Assembly: GCF_020144925.1 (NCBI RefSeq)
Contig: NZ_NSLC01000005.1
Location: 1-64,000, forward strand
Direction of reading: 5' to 3'
Source of the DNA: Afifella sp. IM 167
GTDB lineage: Bacteria; Pseudomonadota; Alphaproteobacteria; Rhizobiales; Afifellaceae
DNA length: 64,000 nt
Under the pieces are notes generated by a model. It worked only from the letters and a program-made list of their open reading frames with translations. It had not been told where the DNA came from and did not search any database. Of this stretch, positions 8,655-17,517 are shown in pieces; the first letter of the stretch is position 1, and each line of letters opens with the position of its first letter. The translations under genes were made by a program, and so were the position numbers.

Positions 8655-9241
8655 TGATCGTGCTTGGCCTCACCGGTTCCATGGCCATGGGCAAATCGAC
8701 GACGGCGGCGATGTTCCGTGCCCGCGGCCTGCCGGTCCACGATTCTGACCGCACCGTCCATCGTCTTTATCGTGGCGCCGCGGTGGAGCCGATCGAGGCG
8801 GCCTTTCCGGGCGTGACGGAAGATGGGGAGGTCGACCGGCGCAAGCTCGGGGCCGCTCTCGCCGGCGATTTCACCCGGCTGAAGCGGCTGGAAGCGATCG
8901 TCCATCCCCTGGTTCGCGCCGAGACGGTGCGCTTTGCCGAAGCGGCGGCGCAGAAGAACGCCCGCGCGATCCTCCTCGACATACCGCTCCTCTTCGAGAC
9001 CGGCGCTCAGAAATGGATGGATGTCGTCATCGTCGTCTCCACGACGCCCGAGATTCAGCGCCAGCGCGTGCTCGCCCGCCGCGGCATGACGGAGGAGCTT
9101 TTCGCGAAGCTCCTGGCGCGCCAGATTCCGGATGCGCAAAAGCGTCTCGGCGCGCATTTCGTCATCGATACCGGGCATGGCCTGGAAGCCGCCGAGCGTG
9201 ATGTGGGCGCGATCCTCAAGACCGTTGCGACGATGGGCTGA
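8654..9241 (+). CDS. coaE: Dephospho-CoA kinase CoaE
   Basis: CoaE phosphorylates the 3'-hydroxyl of dephospho-CoA in the last step of coenzyme A synthesis. The 195-residue product starts with the P-loop GLTGSMAMGKSTTA (residues 5-18). It has the HDSDRTVH motif for substrate binding, LVRAETVRF, the lid-region DIPLLFETG and RVLARRGMTEE. The usual P-loop is GLTGxIGxGKS; here SMAMGKS is the common alphaproteobacterial version. The ATG at 8654 overlaps the aroE stop by one base. Together with coaA at 36.1 kb it supplies two steps of CoA synthesis in this window. Confidence 0.95.
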   Translation: MIVLGLTGSMAMGKSTTAAMFRARGLPVHDSDRTVHRLYRGAAVEPIEAAFPGVTEDGEVDRRKLGAALAGDFTRLKRLEAIVHPLVRAETVRFAEAAAQKNARAILLDIPLLFETGAQKWMDVVIVVSTTPEIQRQRVLARRGMTEELFAKLLARQIPDAQKRLGAHFVIDTGHGLEAAERDVGAILKTVATMG

Positions 9242-9360
9242 ACGCTGCCGCCGGCTTTGCGCGGCTTGGGCGAATCAGGCAGTCGACTGGCAAGGGGATA
9301 AAGGTAGCTGCCGCGCCGCGCGCCCTTGCCCCGCACCACCGCGAGCCGGATGATCTGAAC

Positions 9361-10071
9361 ATGCGCGAGATCGTCTTCGATACGGAAACCACGGGCCTCG
9401 ATGCCCTTCGGGGCGACCGGCTGATCGAGATCGGCTGCGTGGAGATCATCAACCGCATCCCCACCGGCCGCGCCTATCACGCATACATCAACCCGAAGCG
9501 TTCCATCAGCCCCGACGCGGTCGCGGTCCACGGCCTCACCGAAGCTTTTCTCGCGGACAAGCCCTGCTTCAACGATTGCGTCGCCGAATTCCTGGAATTC
9601 GTCGGCGACGCGCCGCTCGTCGCCCACAATGCGAGCTTCGACCGTGGCTTCATCAATATGGAGCTGCGCCTCGCGGGAAAGCCGGTGATCGCGGACGATC
9701 GTTTCGTCGACACGCTGGTGCTGGCGCGCCGGCGCCATCCGGGCGGTCAGAACAGCCTCGACGCGCTCTGCGCGCGCTACGGCATCGACAATTCGGCCCG
9801 CACCAAGCACGGCGCGCTGCTCGATGCGGAGATTCTGGCCGAGGTCTATGTGGAGCTGCAGGGCGGCCGCCAGGCGCTTCTGGCGCTCGGCAGCCTCGGC
9901 GAGGAAAGCGGGGGCGGGCTGACGATCCGCAAGGTCGGAGCGCGGCCTGAGCCGCTCGCCCCGCGTCTTTCGCCCGAAGCGCGTGCCGCCCATCGTGCCT
10001 TCGTGGCGGCCGAGATGGGTGCCGATTCGCTCTGGGCGAAATTCTGGCCGGTCGAAACGGCGGCAGAATAG
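9361..10071 (+). CDS. dnaQ: DNA polymerase III epsilon subunit (proofreading exonuclease)
   Basis: DnaQ is the 3'-5' proofreading exonuclease of the replicative polymerase. The 236-residue product has Exo I FDTETTGLD (Asp7, Glu9), Exo II HNASFDRGF and Exo III with KHGALLDAEILAEVY, so all catalytic residues of the DEDDh class are present. The C-terminal 60 residues form the variable tail that binds the alpha subunit. It follows coaE after 119 bp, a gap with no evident gene, so it may also have its own promoter. An intrinsic terminator follows directly after its stop. Confidence 0.96.
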   Translation: MREIVFDTETTGLDALRGDRLIEIGCVEIINRIPTGRAYHAYINPKRSISPDAVAVHGLTEAFLADKPCFNDCVAEFLEFVGDAPLVAHNASFDRGFINMELRLAGKPVIADDRFVDTLVLARRRHPGGQNSLDALCARYGIDNSARTKHGALLDAEILAEVYVELQGGRQALLALGSLGEESGGGLTIRKVGARPEPLAPRLSPEARAAHRAFVAAEMGADSLWAKFWPVETAAE

Positions 10072-10095
10072 AAAAAAGGGCGCGAAACGCGCCCT
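10072..10095 (-). terminator. Intrinsic terminator of secB (also bounds dnaQ)
   Basis: The arms AGGGCGCG (10077-10084) and CGCGCCCT (10088-10095) form a perfect 8-bp stem with an AAA loop. A run of A at 10072-10077 reads as a U-tract after the hairpin on the minus strand, making it a good rho-independent terminator for secB. On the plus strand the hairpin abuts the dnaQ stop but lacks a strong T-run. Confidence 0.8.
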
Positions 10096-10135
10096 CGCTG
10101 CTTCTCTTAAGAAGGCTCCGAAAAGCCGGCCGGCC

Positions 10136-10642
10136 TCAGGCCGTGGTCGGCGCTTCCGGCTGGGCCTGCTGGGCGCGCTGGCGATAGAGCGCGGCGAAAT
10201 CGACGGGGTCGATCATCAGCGGCGGGAAGCCGCCCTGGCGCGTCGCATCCGCCAGGATCTGGCGCGCGAAGGGGAACAAGAGGCGCGGGCACTCGATCAG
10301 CACGACCGGATGAATATGCTCCTGCGGCACGTTCTTGATCTGGAAGAGACCGCCATAGGTCACTTCCGTCACGAAGAGGGTGTCCTCGCCCCGCTTGGCG
10401 GTGGCGTCGAGCTTCAGCTCCACTTCGAACTGGGTCTCCCCCATCGGCCGGGCATTGACGTTCACATTGACGTCGAGCGACGGATTGGCGCCGGAAGGGC
10501 GCAGCGAGTTCGGTGCACCGGGGTTTTCGAAGGAAAGGTCCTTGATGTACTGGCCGAGGACATGGATGCCGGGGCCTGCGCCCGCCTCTGCCGGCTGCTC
10601 TCCTGCGGCGGGTTCGCCGCCATTGCTGGCTTGATTGGCCAT
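10136..10642 (-). CDS. secB: Protein-export chaperone SecB
   Basis: SecB is a tetrameric cytosolic chaperone that keeps precursor proteins unfolded and hands them to SecA. The 168-residue product has a variable N-terminus (about 25 residues) followed by the conserved core. That core includes [18 protein letters not shown], the beta-strand region [32 protein letters not shown] and the family-typical [21 protein letters not shown] with [13 protein letters not shown]. Length is typical of alphaproteobacterial SecB. Its 3' end is marked by a strong intrinsic terminator. It sits with fxsA on the minus strand, opposite the Tim44-like gene, as in rhizobia. Confidence 0.96.
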   Translation of the reverse strand: MANQASNGGEPAAGEQPAEAGAGPGIHVLGQYIKDLSFENPGAPNSLRPSGANPSLDVNVNVNARPMGETQFEVELKLDATAKRGEDTLFVTEVTYGGLFQIKNVPQEHIHPVVLIECPRLLFPFARQILADATRQGGFPPLMIDPVDFAALYRQRAQQAQPEAPTTA

Positions 10643-10729
10643 GCTCGTCTTTCCGGAAGTTTCGCTAAGGGTCGGCGCCGACTAGCACGGGCCGCCGGGC
10701 GCGACAACCGCGCCGCCCACCCGCCGGGT

Positions 10730-11173
10730 TCAGCGCGGAGGCCGCACCTCGAACTCTTCTTCCTCAAGGTCGATGACTTCGCCGTCCGGGCCGGTGCGGT
10801 AGTGCTGGCGGGCAGAGACGACCTGGAGGTTGAGACGCGCCACGGCAAAGGAAAAGATCGCCTGGCGCACCGAAGGCACGAAGAGGAGGAAGCCGATCGT
10901 GTCGGTAACGAAGCCCGGCGTGAGCAAGAGAAGTCCGGCTGCCGCGATCATCGCCCCGTCGGCCATGGAACGCCCCGGCATGCGGTTCTGCTCCAGGTCG
11001 GTGCGGATCCGCATGATTGTCCGAAGGCCCTGATGGCGCAGAAGCACCGTCCCGATGACGGCCGTCAGCAGGACGAGCAGGAGCGTCGCCGCGAGGCCGA
11101 TATACTGGCCCACAAGGACGAAGACGGCCACTTCCACGAGCGGGATGGCGAGAAGGAGGAGAAAAATCGGCAT
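10730..11173 (-). CDS. fxsA: FxsA family membrane protein
   Basis: FxsA is a small cytoplasmic-membrane protein. In E. coli overproduction relieves F-plasmid exclusion of phage T7, and its cellular role is otherwise unknown. The 147-residue product starts MPIFLLLLAIPLVEVAVFV and has hydrophobic stretches near residues 2-20, 26-42, 72-90 and 91-105. The conserved GxxTLLLVLLTAVIGTVLLRHQG region and the ADGAMIAAAGLLLLTPGFVTD signature are present. The tail is acidic (DLEEEEFEVRPPR). I chose the ATG just ahead of the first hydrophobic helix because longer in-frame extensions lack homology. It lies immediately upstream of secB on the same strand. Confidence 0.88.
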   Translation of the reverse strand: MPIFLLLLAIPLVEVAVFVLVGQYIGLAATLLLVLLTAVIGTVLLRHQGLRTIMRIRTDLEQNRMPGRSMADGAMIAAAGLLLLTPGFVTDTIGFLLFVPSVRQAIFSFAVARLNLQVVSARQHYRTGPDGEVIDLEEEEFEVRPPR

Positions 11174-11311
11174 CGGGGTTCCTGTGGGAGCGATATGGGG
11201 GCTTGCCCGGTTTTTTAAAGACTTGCTGGCACGCTGCTGGACTCGCGGGCGATCGTGCTTACATTGCCCTTGGATAAGCGGGCACCCCATGAGGGCGTGC
11301 AAAGGCAGGCA

Positions 11312-12031
11312 ATGAGCGGCTTCTTCGACATATATTCCTTGATCTTCCTGGTGATCGCGGTGGTGATCTTCATGCGCCTCGGCAGCGTGCTCGGCCGGCG
11401 GACGGGCAATGAGCCCTCGCCCTACGAGAATGGCCGCAAGCCGCCGCGCATGGCCACCCAGACGACTTCGGAAAACGTCATCACCCTCCCGCGCCCCGAC
11501 AACGTTTCCGGGCGCGACGTGGCGCTCGAGCCGGCGGCTCCCGATTGGAGCGCCCTGAAGCGTCATGCCAAGCCCGATACGCCGCTTTATGACGGGCTTG
11601 TGGCGATTAGCCGCGCCGATCCTGCCTTCGAGCCCGACGGCTTCGTGAATGGCGCCAAGGCCGCCTACGAGATGATTGTGCAGGCCTTTGCCGCGGGTGA
11701 CCGGGGCACTCTGCGCTCCCTGCTTTCCGCCGATGTGTTCGAGAGTTTCTCCACGGCGATGACCGAGCGCGAGGAACGCGGCGAGCGCATGGAAACGAGC
11801 TTCGTCGGCTTTGAGAGCGTCAAGCTCGCCAAGGCGTCGCTCGAGGACAAGGTCGCCCGCGTGTCGGTGCGCTTCCGCTCCGAGCTCGTCTCCGTCACCT
11901 ATGACGGAGAGGGACGCGTCATCGAGGGCGATCCGACGACCGTGCAGAAGCCGGACGAGATCTGGACCTTCGCGCGCAGCGTCGCAAGCCGCGATCCGAA
12001 CTGGGAGCTCGTCGCAACCGAGACGAGCTGA
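11312..12031 (+). CDS. Tim44/TimA-like membrane-anchored protein
   Basis: A 239-residue protein with an N-terminal membrane helix (SLIFLVIAVVIFMRLGSVLG, residues 9-28), a low-complexity charged linker and a C-terminal Tim44-like domain. Key sequences in that domain are GFVNGAKAAYEMIVQAFAAGDRG, LRSLLSADVFESF and PDEIWTFARSVASRDPNWEL. Bacterial members are homologous to the mitochondrial import motor subunit Tim44 and to TimA of Caulobacter. Their bacterial function is unsettled. It is transcribed divergently from fxsA-secB and is followed by mltA 30 bp later, the standard rhizobial arrangement, so it probably acts at the envelope. Confidence 0.88.
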   Translation: MSGFFDIYSLIFLVIAVVIFMRLGSVLGRRTGNEPSPYENGRKPPRMATQTTSENVITLPRPDNVSGRDVALEPAAPDWSALKRHAKPDTPLYDGLVAISRADPAFEPDGFVNGAKAAYEMIVQAFAAGDRGTLRSLLSADVFESFSTAMTEREERGERMETSFVGFESVKLAKASLEDKVARVSVRFRSELVSVTYDGEGRVIEGDPTTVQKPDEIWTFARSVASRDPNWELVATETS

Positions 12032-12061
12032 TCCGGCAGGCCTTCGGGCGCCGCCTCCGCG

Positions 12062-13117
12062 ATGAACGCGGCCACACCCGCTCCTCAGGAAGACGCCGGC
12101 GCGCCGGCGCCCCCGTCAAGAATCGCTTTCGCGGACATTGAAGGCTGGGCGGCGGACGACCATGCCGCGGCGTTTGCGGCTTTCCGCCTCTCGGCGGCCC
12201 GGCTCCTCTCCGGTGAAGCGCCCGGCCGGGGAAGCCGCGCGGAAGGCCTTGCCGGCATAGCCCGGGCGGCGCTGGCGCTGAGCGAGCCGTCCCCGAAGCG
12301 CGTTCAGGCCTTCTTCGAAGAGCATTTCATCCCGCACCGTTTCGCCGCCCCCGGGCTTCTCACCGGCTATTACGAGCCGGTCGTGGAAGCCCGGCTGGAG
12401 CCCTCGGCCGAATTTTCCGTGCCGCTCTACGCTCCTCCTGCGGGCGCTTCCGCCGACGAAAACCCCCAGGCGGATATCTGCGCGCCGGACCGGCCGGCGA
12501 TCGAGGCGGGCGCGCTTGCCGGCATGGGGCTGGAGCTCGCCTGGCTCGCCGATCCGGTCGATGCCTTCTTCATCCATGTCCAGGGTTCGGCTCGTCTGCG
12601 GCTGGAAGACGGCCGTGAGATCCGCCTCGCCTACGCGGGAAAGTCCGGCCATCCCTACACCTCGATAGGCCGCCTCGCGCTGGAGCGCGGCCACCTTGCC
12701 CCCGGCAGGGCCGACAAGGCGGCGCTCGAAGCCTTTCTGAAGGCCGACCGCGCGCGCGGCGCCGCCCTGATGTGCGAGAACCGGTCCTTCATTTTCTTCC
12801 GCATCCTCACCGATCTCGACCCTTCCGCCGGGCCGATCGGCGCTGCGGGCGTGCCCTTGACGCCGGGCCGCTCGATCGCGGTTGATACCGGCCATGTCGG
12901 CCTCGACCTGCCGGTCTGGCTCGAGGCACCGGCCCTGCCGGGCCTCGGTTCTCGCCCGCTTCGCCGCCTGATGGTGGCTCAGGATGTCGGCTCGGCAATC
13001 AAGGGGCAGGGCCGCGCCGATATCTTCGTCGGCAGCGGCGAGCAGGCAGGCATTGCCGCGGGCCGGATCTGCGAGAGCGGCCGCATGACCGTCCTCCTGC
13101 CGCGGGCGCGGCACTAG
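12062..13117 (+). CDS. mltA: Membrane-bound lytic murein transglycosylase A (MltA)
   Basis: MltA cleaves the glycan strands of peptidoglycan, releasing 1,6-anhydromuropeptides. The 351-residue product has the substrate-groove motif LLTGYYEPVVEA, the beta-barrel segment DAFFIHVQGSARLRLEDG and GKSGHPYTSIGRL. The C-terminal 3D domain reads RSIAVDTGHVGLDLPVWLEAP and DVGSAIKGQGRADIFVGSG; its Asp is the expected catalytic residue. I see no signal peptide or lipobox at the N-terminus, as in other rhizobial copies, so its anchoring to the membrane is uncertain. It lies 2 bp upstream of smr. Confidence 0.92.
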   Translation: MNAATPAPQEDAGAPAPPSRIAFADIEGWAADDHAAAFAAFRLSAARLLSGEAPGRGSRAEGLAGIARAALALSEPSPKRVQAFFEEHFIPHRFAAPGLLTGYYEPVVEARLEPSAEFSVPLYAPPAGASADENPQADICAPDRPAIEAGALAGMGLELAWLADPVDAFFIHVQGSARLRLEDGREIRLAYAGKSGHPYTSIGRLALERGHLAPGRADKAALEAFLKADRARGAALMCENRSFIFFRILTDLDPSAGPIGAAGVPLTPGRSIAVDTGHVGLDLPVWLEAPALPGLGSRPLRRLMVAQDVGSAIKGQGRADIFVGSGEQAGIAAGRICESGRMTVLLPRARH

Positions 13118-13119
13118 CG

Positions 13120-13707
13120 ATGGCGCGGCGCGGCATCAGCCCGCAGGACCGGGCCCTCTGGGAAAAGATCCAGAGGACCGTCCGCCCGCTGAAGGGGCGC
13201 ACGCTTCCGCCAGAGCCGGAAAAGCCCGGGCCGGATCCCGCCGGGAACGAGGCCTCTGCAAGCAGGTCCCCTGCAAAGGCCGCCGCTGCTGGCTCGGGCG
13301 CTCCGCAAGCGCCGAGGACGCCCGATCCGAAAGCGCCGCCGAGCGCGGCCTCGCGGCTGGAGCCGCGCGAAAGACGAAGGCTCGGCCGGGGAACCGTGGA
13401 GCCCGGCGCGCGCATCGACCTGCATGGCCTGACGCAGGCGCGCGCCCATGACCGGCTCCTCGCCTTCCTGCGCGATTGCCAGGATCGCGGCGTCACGCTG
13501 GTGCTCGTCATCACCGGCAAGGGCGGGGCGGACGGGCGGGGCGTCCTCAGGGAAATGGTGCCGCGCTGGCTGCGCGAGCCGGCTTTTGCCGAACGCGTCG
13601 TCGCCTACGAGGAAGCCGTTCGCCGCCATGGCGGCGAGGGAGCGCTTTACGTGAGATTGCGCCGGAGCGGAAAGCGGCGCCGTGCCATTGGCTGGGATGC
13701 CCCGTAG
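13120..13707 (+). CDS. smr: Smr domain protein (DUF/YdaL-like)
   Basis: A 195-residue protein with a basic, Pro/Ala-rich N-terminal half (about residues 1-90) and a C-terminal Smr domain. The Smr hallmark IDLHGLTQARAHDRLLAFLRDC is followed by LVLVITGKGGADGRG, which matches the TGxG loop. Smr domains, related to the MutS2 C-terminus, bind or nick DNA or cleave RNA; a specific role for this stand-alone version is unknown. The gene starts 2 bp after mltA and is its usual neighbour in Rhizobiales. Its last 61 bp overlap the 3' end of the convergent olsB. Confidence 0.88.
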   Translation: MARRGISPQDRALWEKIQRTVRPLKGRTLPPEPEKPGPDPAGNEASASRSPAKAAAAGSGAPQAPRTPDPKAPPSAASRLEPRERRRLGRGTVEPGARIDLHGLTQARAHDRLLAFLRDCQDRGVTLVLVITGKGGADGRGVLREMVPRWLREPAFAERVVAYEEAVRRHGGEGALYVRLRRSGKRRRAIGWDAP

Positions 13708-14678
13708 CGCTCGGCATCGTTGCCGAAATGATTGACATAGCGCGGGTTGAGCGCGCTCACCGGCAGGATGATCATGATGTCGGTGGTGCCGAACTGGTAG
13801 TCGACCACCGCCCCGTCCCCGATATAGGCACCGAGCCTCAGATAGCCCTTGATGAGCGGGGGCAGTTCGCGAAGCGCAGCCCTCGGGTCGATCTCCTCCT
13901 TCGCCATGCGGTTCATGTCCACATAGCGCTCCGGCAGGGCGCTGACGTTCCATTCCTCCGGTGCGCGCGCATGGTGGTGCAGGAAGCTCAGCGGCAGGGC
14001 GAGCTTTTCCGGGTCGGTGCCGGCGAAGCTCGCGCAACCGAACATAACGTCCACCTGGTGCAGCAGAATGTAGCTCCAGACGCCGTGCCAAAGGAGTTCC
14101 ACCGTGCGCTTGTCCCGATAGGGCTTGAGCACGCAGGACCGCCCGAGCTCCAGGAAATTGAGATGCGCATAGCGCGAGACCAGCGGGGCGATGTCGTATT
14201 CGCCGGCCGAATAAAAGCCCCCGTTGAGCTCGGCGATCTCCTGCCGCAGCAGCCGGTAGGTGCCCACGATCTCCGGCTTGGAACGCAGGAACGGGCGCCG
14301 TGGCACAGCGTGGTCGAGCACCAGAAGATGGTCGCAGATAAGGTCGTAGGCGTCTGCGTCGCGCCGGCGCAGATGCGTTTCCGCGTCCCCGACGGCCGAC
14401 ATCTCCTCGTAGAAGACGTGATAGCGCAGCGCCTGCGAGCGCCGGATCTCCGCAGGAGAGCGCGCCAGCCGCGCTTCGAGGTCGCCTAGCCGCCCGAGCG
14501 AGCCCAGATGTCGTGCCGCCCGCCAGGGGGCGCGTCCGGGCTTTGCGAATGGACGAACGAAATCGGTGCCTCTGCCCCGCCCGAAACCGGGTGCGAAGCG
14601 TCGCACCAGCCGTTTCGGCGAGAGATTTTGACGTCCCTGCATGGCCTCCCTGCCCCGGGGAATCTCGATCTCAGTCAT
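13647..14678 (-). CDS. olsB: L-ornithine N(alpha)-acyltransferase OlsB (GNAT fold)
   Basis: OlsB transfers a 3-hydroxyacyl chain from ACP to ornithine, the first step of ornithine-lipid synthesis. These phosphorus-free membrane lipids are common in rhizobia. The 343-residue product has family hallmarks LEARLARSPAEIRRSQALRY, RYHVFYEEM, CDHLLVLD, VGTYRLLRQE, FLELGRSCVL, the substrate-side RTVELLWHG, LPPLIKGYLRLGA and GDGAVVDYQFGTTD. The N-terminal extension of about 75 basic residues is longer than in the ~296-residue S. meliloti protein. I chose the ATG at 14678, which has AAAGGGGG upstream. olsA is not adjacent. The 3' end overlaps smr. Confidence 0.85.
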   Translation of the reverse strand: MTEIEIPRGREAMQGRQNLSPKRLVRRFAPGFGRGRGTDFVRPFAKPGRAPWRAARHLGSLGRLGDLEARLARSPAEIRRSQALRYHVFYEEMSAVGDAETHLRRRDADAYDLICDHLLVLDHAVPRRPFLRSKPEIVGTYRLLRQEIAELNGGFYSAGEYDIAPLVSRYAHLNFLELGRSCVLKPYRDKRTVELLWHGVWSYILLHQVDVMFGCASFAGTDPEKLALPLSFLHHHARAPEEWNVSALPERYVDMNRMAKEEIDPRAALRELPPLIKGYLRLGAYIGDGAVVDYQFGTTDIMIILPVSALNPRYVNHFGNDAERYGASQPMARRRFPLRRNLT

Positions 14679-14868
14679 TCCCCCTTTAGCGGATCGCTCG
14701 GCGTTGGACCAGTCGTAAGCATGATCGAGCGACGAAAACATGGTGCCGCAGCACGATTCTCCACCGCCTGCGCGGTCCGGAAAATGACGTGCGATTACAG
14801 CGTCTTGCGAAAAGCCGCACGGCGTGCGCCGTTCCAGGCCACGAAAGCGCAACAGGTGCGCCAGGCCC

Positions 14869-16401
14869 TCATGCCGCGGCCGCCAGCAGCGCGCCGCTTT
14901 GCCGGTAGCTGAGCGCTTCTGCCACATGCAGCCGGCGCACCTTTTCTTCCTGGTCGAGGTCGGCGAGCGTGCGCGCCACCTTCAGCACCCGGTGATAGCC
15001 CCTTGCCGAAAGCCCCATCGCCTCGGCGGCGTCGCGAATGAGGCGGGTTCCGGCCTCGTCGGGCTGGGCGACTTCCTCGATGAGCCGGCTGCCGGCGCGC
15101 GCATTCACCCGGATGCCAGCGAGACCGCGCTTTGCATAGCGCTCCCGCTGCAGGGTGCGGGCTCCGGCGACGCGTTCGGCGACAATGCGGCTCGGCTCGC
15201 CATGTCCCGGCGCGATGAGATCGACCGCGGAGACGGCCGGAACTTCCATGCGGATGTCGATCCGGTCGAGAAGCGGGCCTGAGATGCGCCCCTGGTAGTC
15301 GGCGGCGCAGCGCGCCCCGCGGCGGCAGGTATGGCCGGGTTCGCCCGCCATGCCGCAGCGGCAGGGATTCATCGCCGCAACGAGCTGGAACTCGGAAGGA
15401 TATGTGACGCGGTGATTGGCGCGGGCGATGACGCTTTCCCCGCCTTCCAGCGGCTGGCGCAGGGAATCGAGCACCGCCGGGGTGAATTCGGGCAACTCGT
15501 CGAGAAAGAGGACGCCGTTATGGGCGAGCGAGACCTCGCCCGGCCTTGCGTTGAGGCCGCCCCCGACCATCGCCGCCATCGAGGCCGAATGATGCGGCGC
15601 CCGGAACGGCCGCTGGGCGGAGAGACGCCCGCCCGCGAGCTGCCCGGCGATGGAGGCGATCATGGAGACCTCCAGGAGTTCGCGCGGCTCCAGCGGTGGC
15701 AGGATGGAGGGAAGGCGGCTCGCCAGCATGGATTTTCCAGCCCCCGGCGGGCCGATCATCAGCATGTTGTGGCCGCCCGCTGCGGCGATCTCCAGCGCCC
15801 GCTTGGCGCTTTCCTGGCCGCGGATCTCCGCAAGGTCGGCGAGTGCCTCGGGCGCGGCGCGCAGCGCCGGCTTCGGCTGCGAGAGCACCTGCGTGCCGCT
15901 GATATGATTGGCAAGCTGGATGAGGCTTGCCGGTGCGAGCACGGAAAGCTCCTCGCCGGCCCAGGCAGCCTCGCCGCCGCAGGCGGCCGGGCAGATCAGC
16001 CCCTTGCCGAGGGCATTCGCGCCGATGGCGGCGGGCAGCACTCCCGCCACCTGTTCGATCCGGCCGTCGAGGCCGAGCTCGCCGAGGACGACATGCTCGG
16101 CGATCGCGTCCGCCGGTACCGCTCCCATGGCCGCCATCAGCGCCAGCGCGATCGGCAGATCGTAATGGCTGCCCTCCTTCGGCAGGTCGGCGGGAGCGAG
16201 ATTGACGGTAATGCGCTTGGCCGGCAGGGCGAGGCCGGAGGCGTGGATCGCCGCCTGCACGCGCTCGCGGCTTTCAGCCACCGCCTTGTCGGGCAGGCCG
16301 ACGATGTTGAACAGCGTGCGACCCGGCGCGATCAGCACCTGCACGTCGACAGGGATCGCTTCGACCCCCCGAAAAGCCACCGTCGTGACGCGAGAAACCA
16401 T
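14869..16401 (-). CDS. comM: YifB/ComM-family Mg-chelatase-like AAA+ ATPase
   Basis: A 510-residue AAA+ protein of the YifB/ComM family. ComM promotes branch migration of recombination intermediates during natural transformation, but the gene is also widespread in species not known to be competent. Seen in order: an N-terminal Lon-like S5 domain (RVTTVAFRGVEAIPVDVQV, NIVGLPDKAVAESRERV), Walker A MIGPPGAGKSMLASRLP, FRAPHHSAS, Walker B LFLDELPEF and the zinc-like cluster PCRCG...C...C. The C-terminal helical domain ends in ALSYRQ. It starts at MVSRVTT with no family sequence upstream. It is followed on the minus strand by olsB and preceded by gshB. Confidence 0.93.
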   Translation of the reverse strand: MVSRVTTVAFRGVEAIPVDVQVLIAPGRTLFNIVGLPDKAVAESRERVQAAIHASGLALPAKRITVNLAPADLPKEGSHYDLPIALALMAAMGAVPADAIAEHVVLGELGLDGRIEQVAGVLPAAIGANALGKGLICPAACGGEAAWAGEELSVLAPASLIQLANHISGTQVLSQPKPALRAAPEALADLAEIRGQESAKRALEIAAAGGHNMLMIGPPGAGKSMLASRLPSILPPLEPRELLEVSMIASIAGQLAGGRLSAQRPFRAPHHSASMAAMVGGGLNARPGEVSLAHNGVLFLDELPEFTPAVLDSLRQPLEGGESVIARANHRVTYPSEFQLVAAMNPCRCGMAGEPGHTCRRGARCAADYQGRISGPLLDRIDIRMEVPAVSAVDLIAPGHGEPSRIVAERVAGARTLQRERYAKRGLAGIRVNARAGSRLIEEVAQPDEAGTRLIRDAAEAMGLSARGYHRVLKVARTLADLDQEEKVRRLHVAEALSYRQSGALLAAAA

Positions 16402-16474
16402 GGCCACACCCCCGTTATGGTTGAGAGGATGACTCAACCTTCGGAAGTTGGCAAGAACGAAAAAGGAACAGAAA

Positions 16475-16489
16475 GGCGCGACCCGCGCC
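16475..16489 (-). terminator. Probable gshB terminator
   Basis: Seventeen bases downstream of the gshB stop, the arms GGCGCG and CGCGCC with a 3-base loop form a 6-bp GC stem. On the minus strand it is followed by a pyrimidine-rich TTTCTGTTCC stretch. The stem is short but well placed in the 104-bp gap before comM. Confidence 0.5.
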
Positions 16490-16505
16490 CGACCTGATCC
16501 GCCGC

Positions 16506-17450
16506 TTAGCCGGCCCGTCGCGCCTCGACCGCATCCCACACCATCGCGGCCGCATCGATATCGGAAAAGCGCTTCAGCTCGCGGATGCCCGTCGGGGAGG
16601 TGACGTTGATCTCCGTCATCACGTCGCCGATCACGTCGATGCCGACCAGGATGAAGCCGCGCTCCTTCAGCGCCGGGCCGATGCGCGCGCAAATCTCGAG
16701 GTCGCGGGCCGTCAGCTCCGATTCAACCGCCTTGCCGCCGACATGCATGTTGGAGCGCGCATCGCCGATCGCCGGGATGCGGTTGATGGCGCCGGCCGGC
16801 TCGCCGTCGACGAGGATGATGCGCTTGTCGCCCTGGCGCACCTGCGGCAGGTAGCGCTGCACGACGAAAGGCTCCCGGAAGGTCGTCTCGAAGAGTTCGA
16901 TCAGCGCCGAGAGATTCTCGTCGCCTTCGCCGATGCGGAAGACCGCCGCGCCACCATTGCCGTAGAGCGGCTTCAGGATGATGTCGCGATGCCTCTCGCG
17001 GAAATCGCGGATCGCGGCGATATCGCGGGAGATCAGCGTGTCCGGCATCAGGTCGGCGAATTCGGTGACGAAGAGCTTTTCCGGCGCGTTGCGCACATGG
17101 GCCGGGTCGTTGACGACGAGCGTTTGCGGATGGATGCGCTCCAGAAGATGCGTCGCCGAGATATAGGCCATGTCGAAGGGCGGGTCCTGGCGCATCAGGA
17201 CGACGTCGAACTCCGAAAGAAGCTGCTTCTTCTGATCGCCGAGGCTGAAATGGGCGCCTTCCTCGTCCTTCACGGTCACCGGGCGGATGCGCGCGAACAC
17301 CTCGCCGCCTTCCATGGAGAGCTGCCTCGGCTCGTAATAGAAGAGGTCGTGGCCGCGCGCCTGGCCTTCCAGCATCAGGGCGAAGGTCGTGTCCCCCTTG
17401 ATGTCGATCCGGCTGATCGGATCCATCTGCACTGCGACGGAAAGCGCCAT
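16506..17450 (-). CDS. gshB: Glutathione synthetase
   Basis: GshB ligates glycine to gamma-glutamylcysteine with ATP to form glutathione. The 314-residue product shows the N-terminal [22 protein letters not shown] signature, [15 protein letters not shown], the ATP-grasp segments [17 protein letters not shown] and [24 protein letters not shown], and the C-terminal metal/ATP residues in [20 protein letters not shown]. Length is typical (about 315). It lies in the minus-strand run rsmI-yraN-gshB, which is conserved in rhizobia, after a 67-bp gap from yraN. Confidence 0.96.
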   Translation of the reverse strand: MALSVAVQMDPISRIDIKGDTTFALMLEGQARGHDLFYYEPRQLSMEGGEVFARIRPVTVKDEEGAHFSLGDQKKQLLSEFDVVLMRQDPPFDMAYISATHLLERIHPQTLVVNDPAHVRNAPEKLFVTEFADLMPDTLISRDIAAIRDFRERHRDIILKPLYGNGGAAVFRIGEGDENLSALIELFETTFREPFVVQRYLPQVRQGDKRIILVDGEPAGAINRIPAIGDARSNMHVGGKAVESELTARDLEICARIGPALKERGFILVGIDVIGDVMTEINVTSPTGIRELKRFSDIDAAAMVWDAVEARRAG

Positions 17451-17517
17451 CTCAGAAAATTCTCCGGCTGTTGCCGCCTTCGGTTAGCCGTGCCGTGAGC
17501 GCGATGCAATCGGCGGC

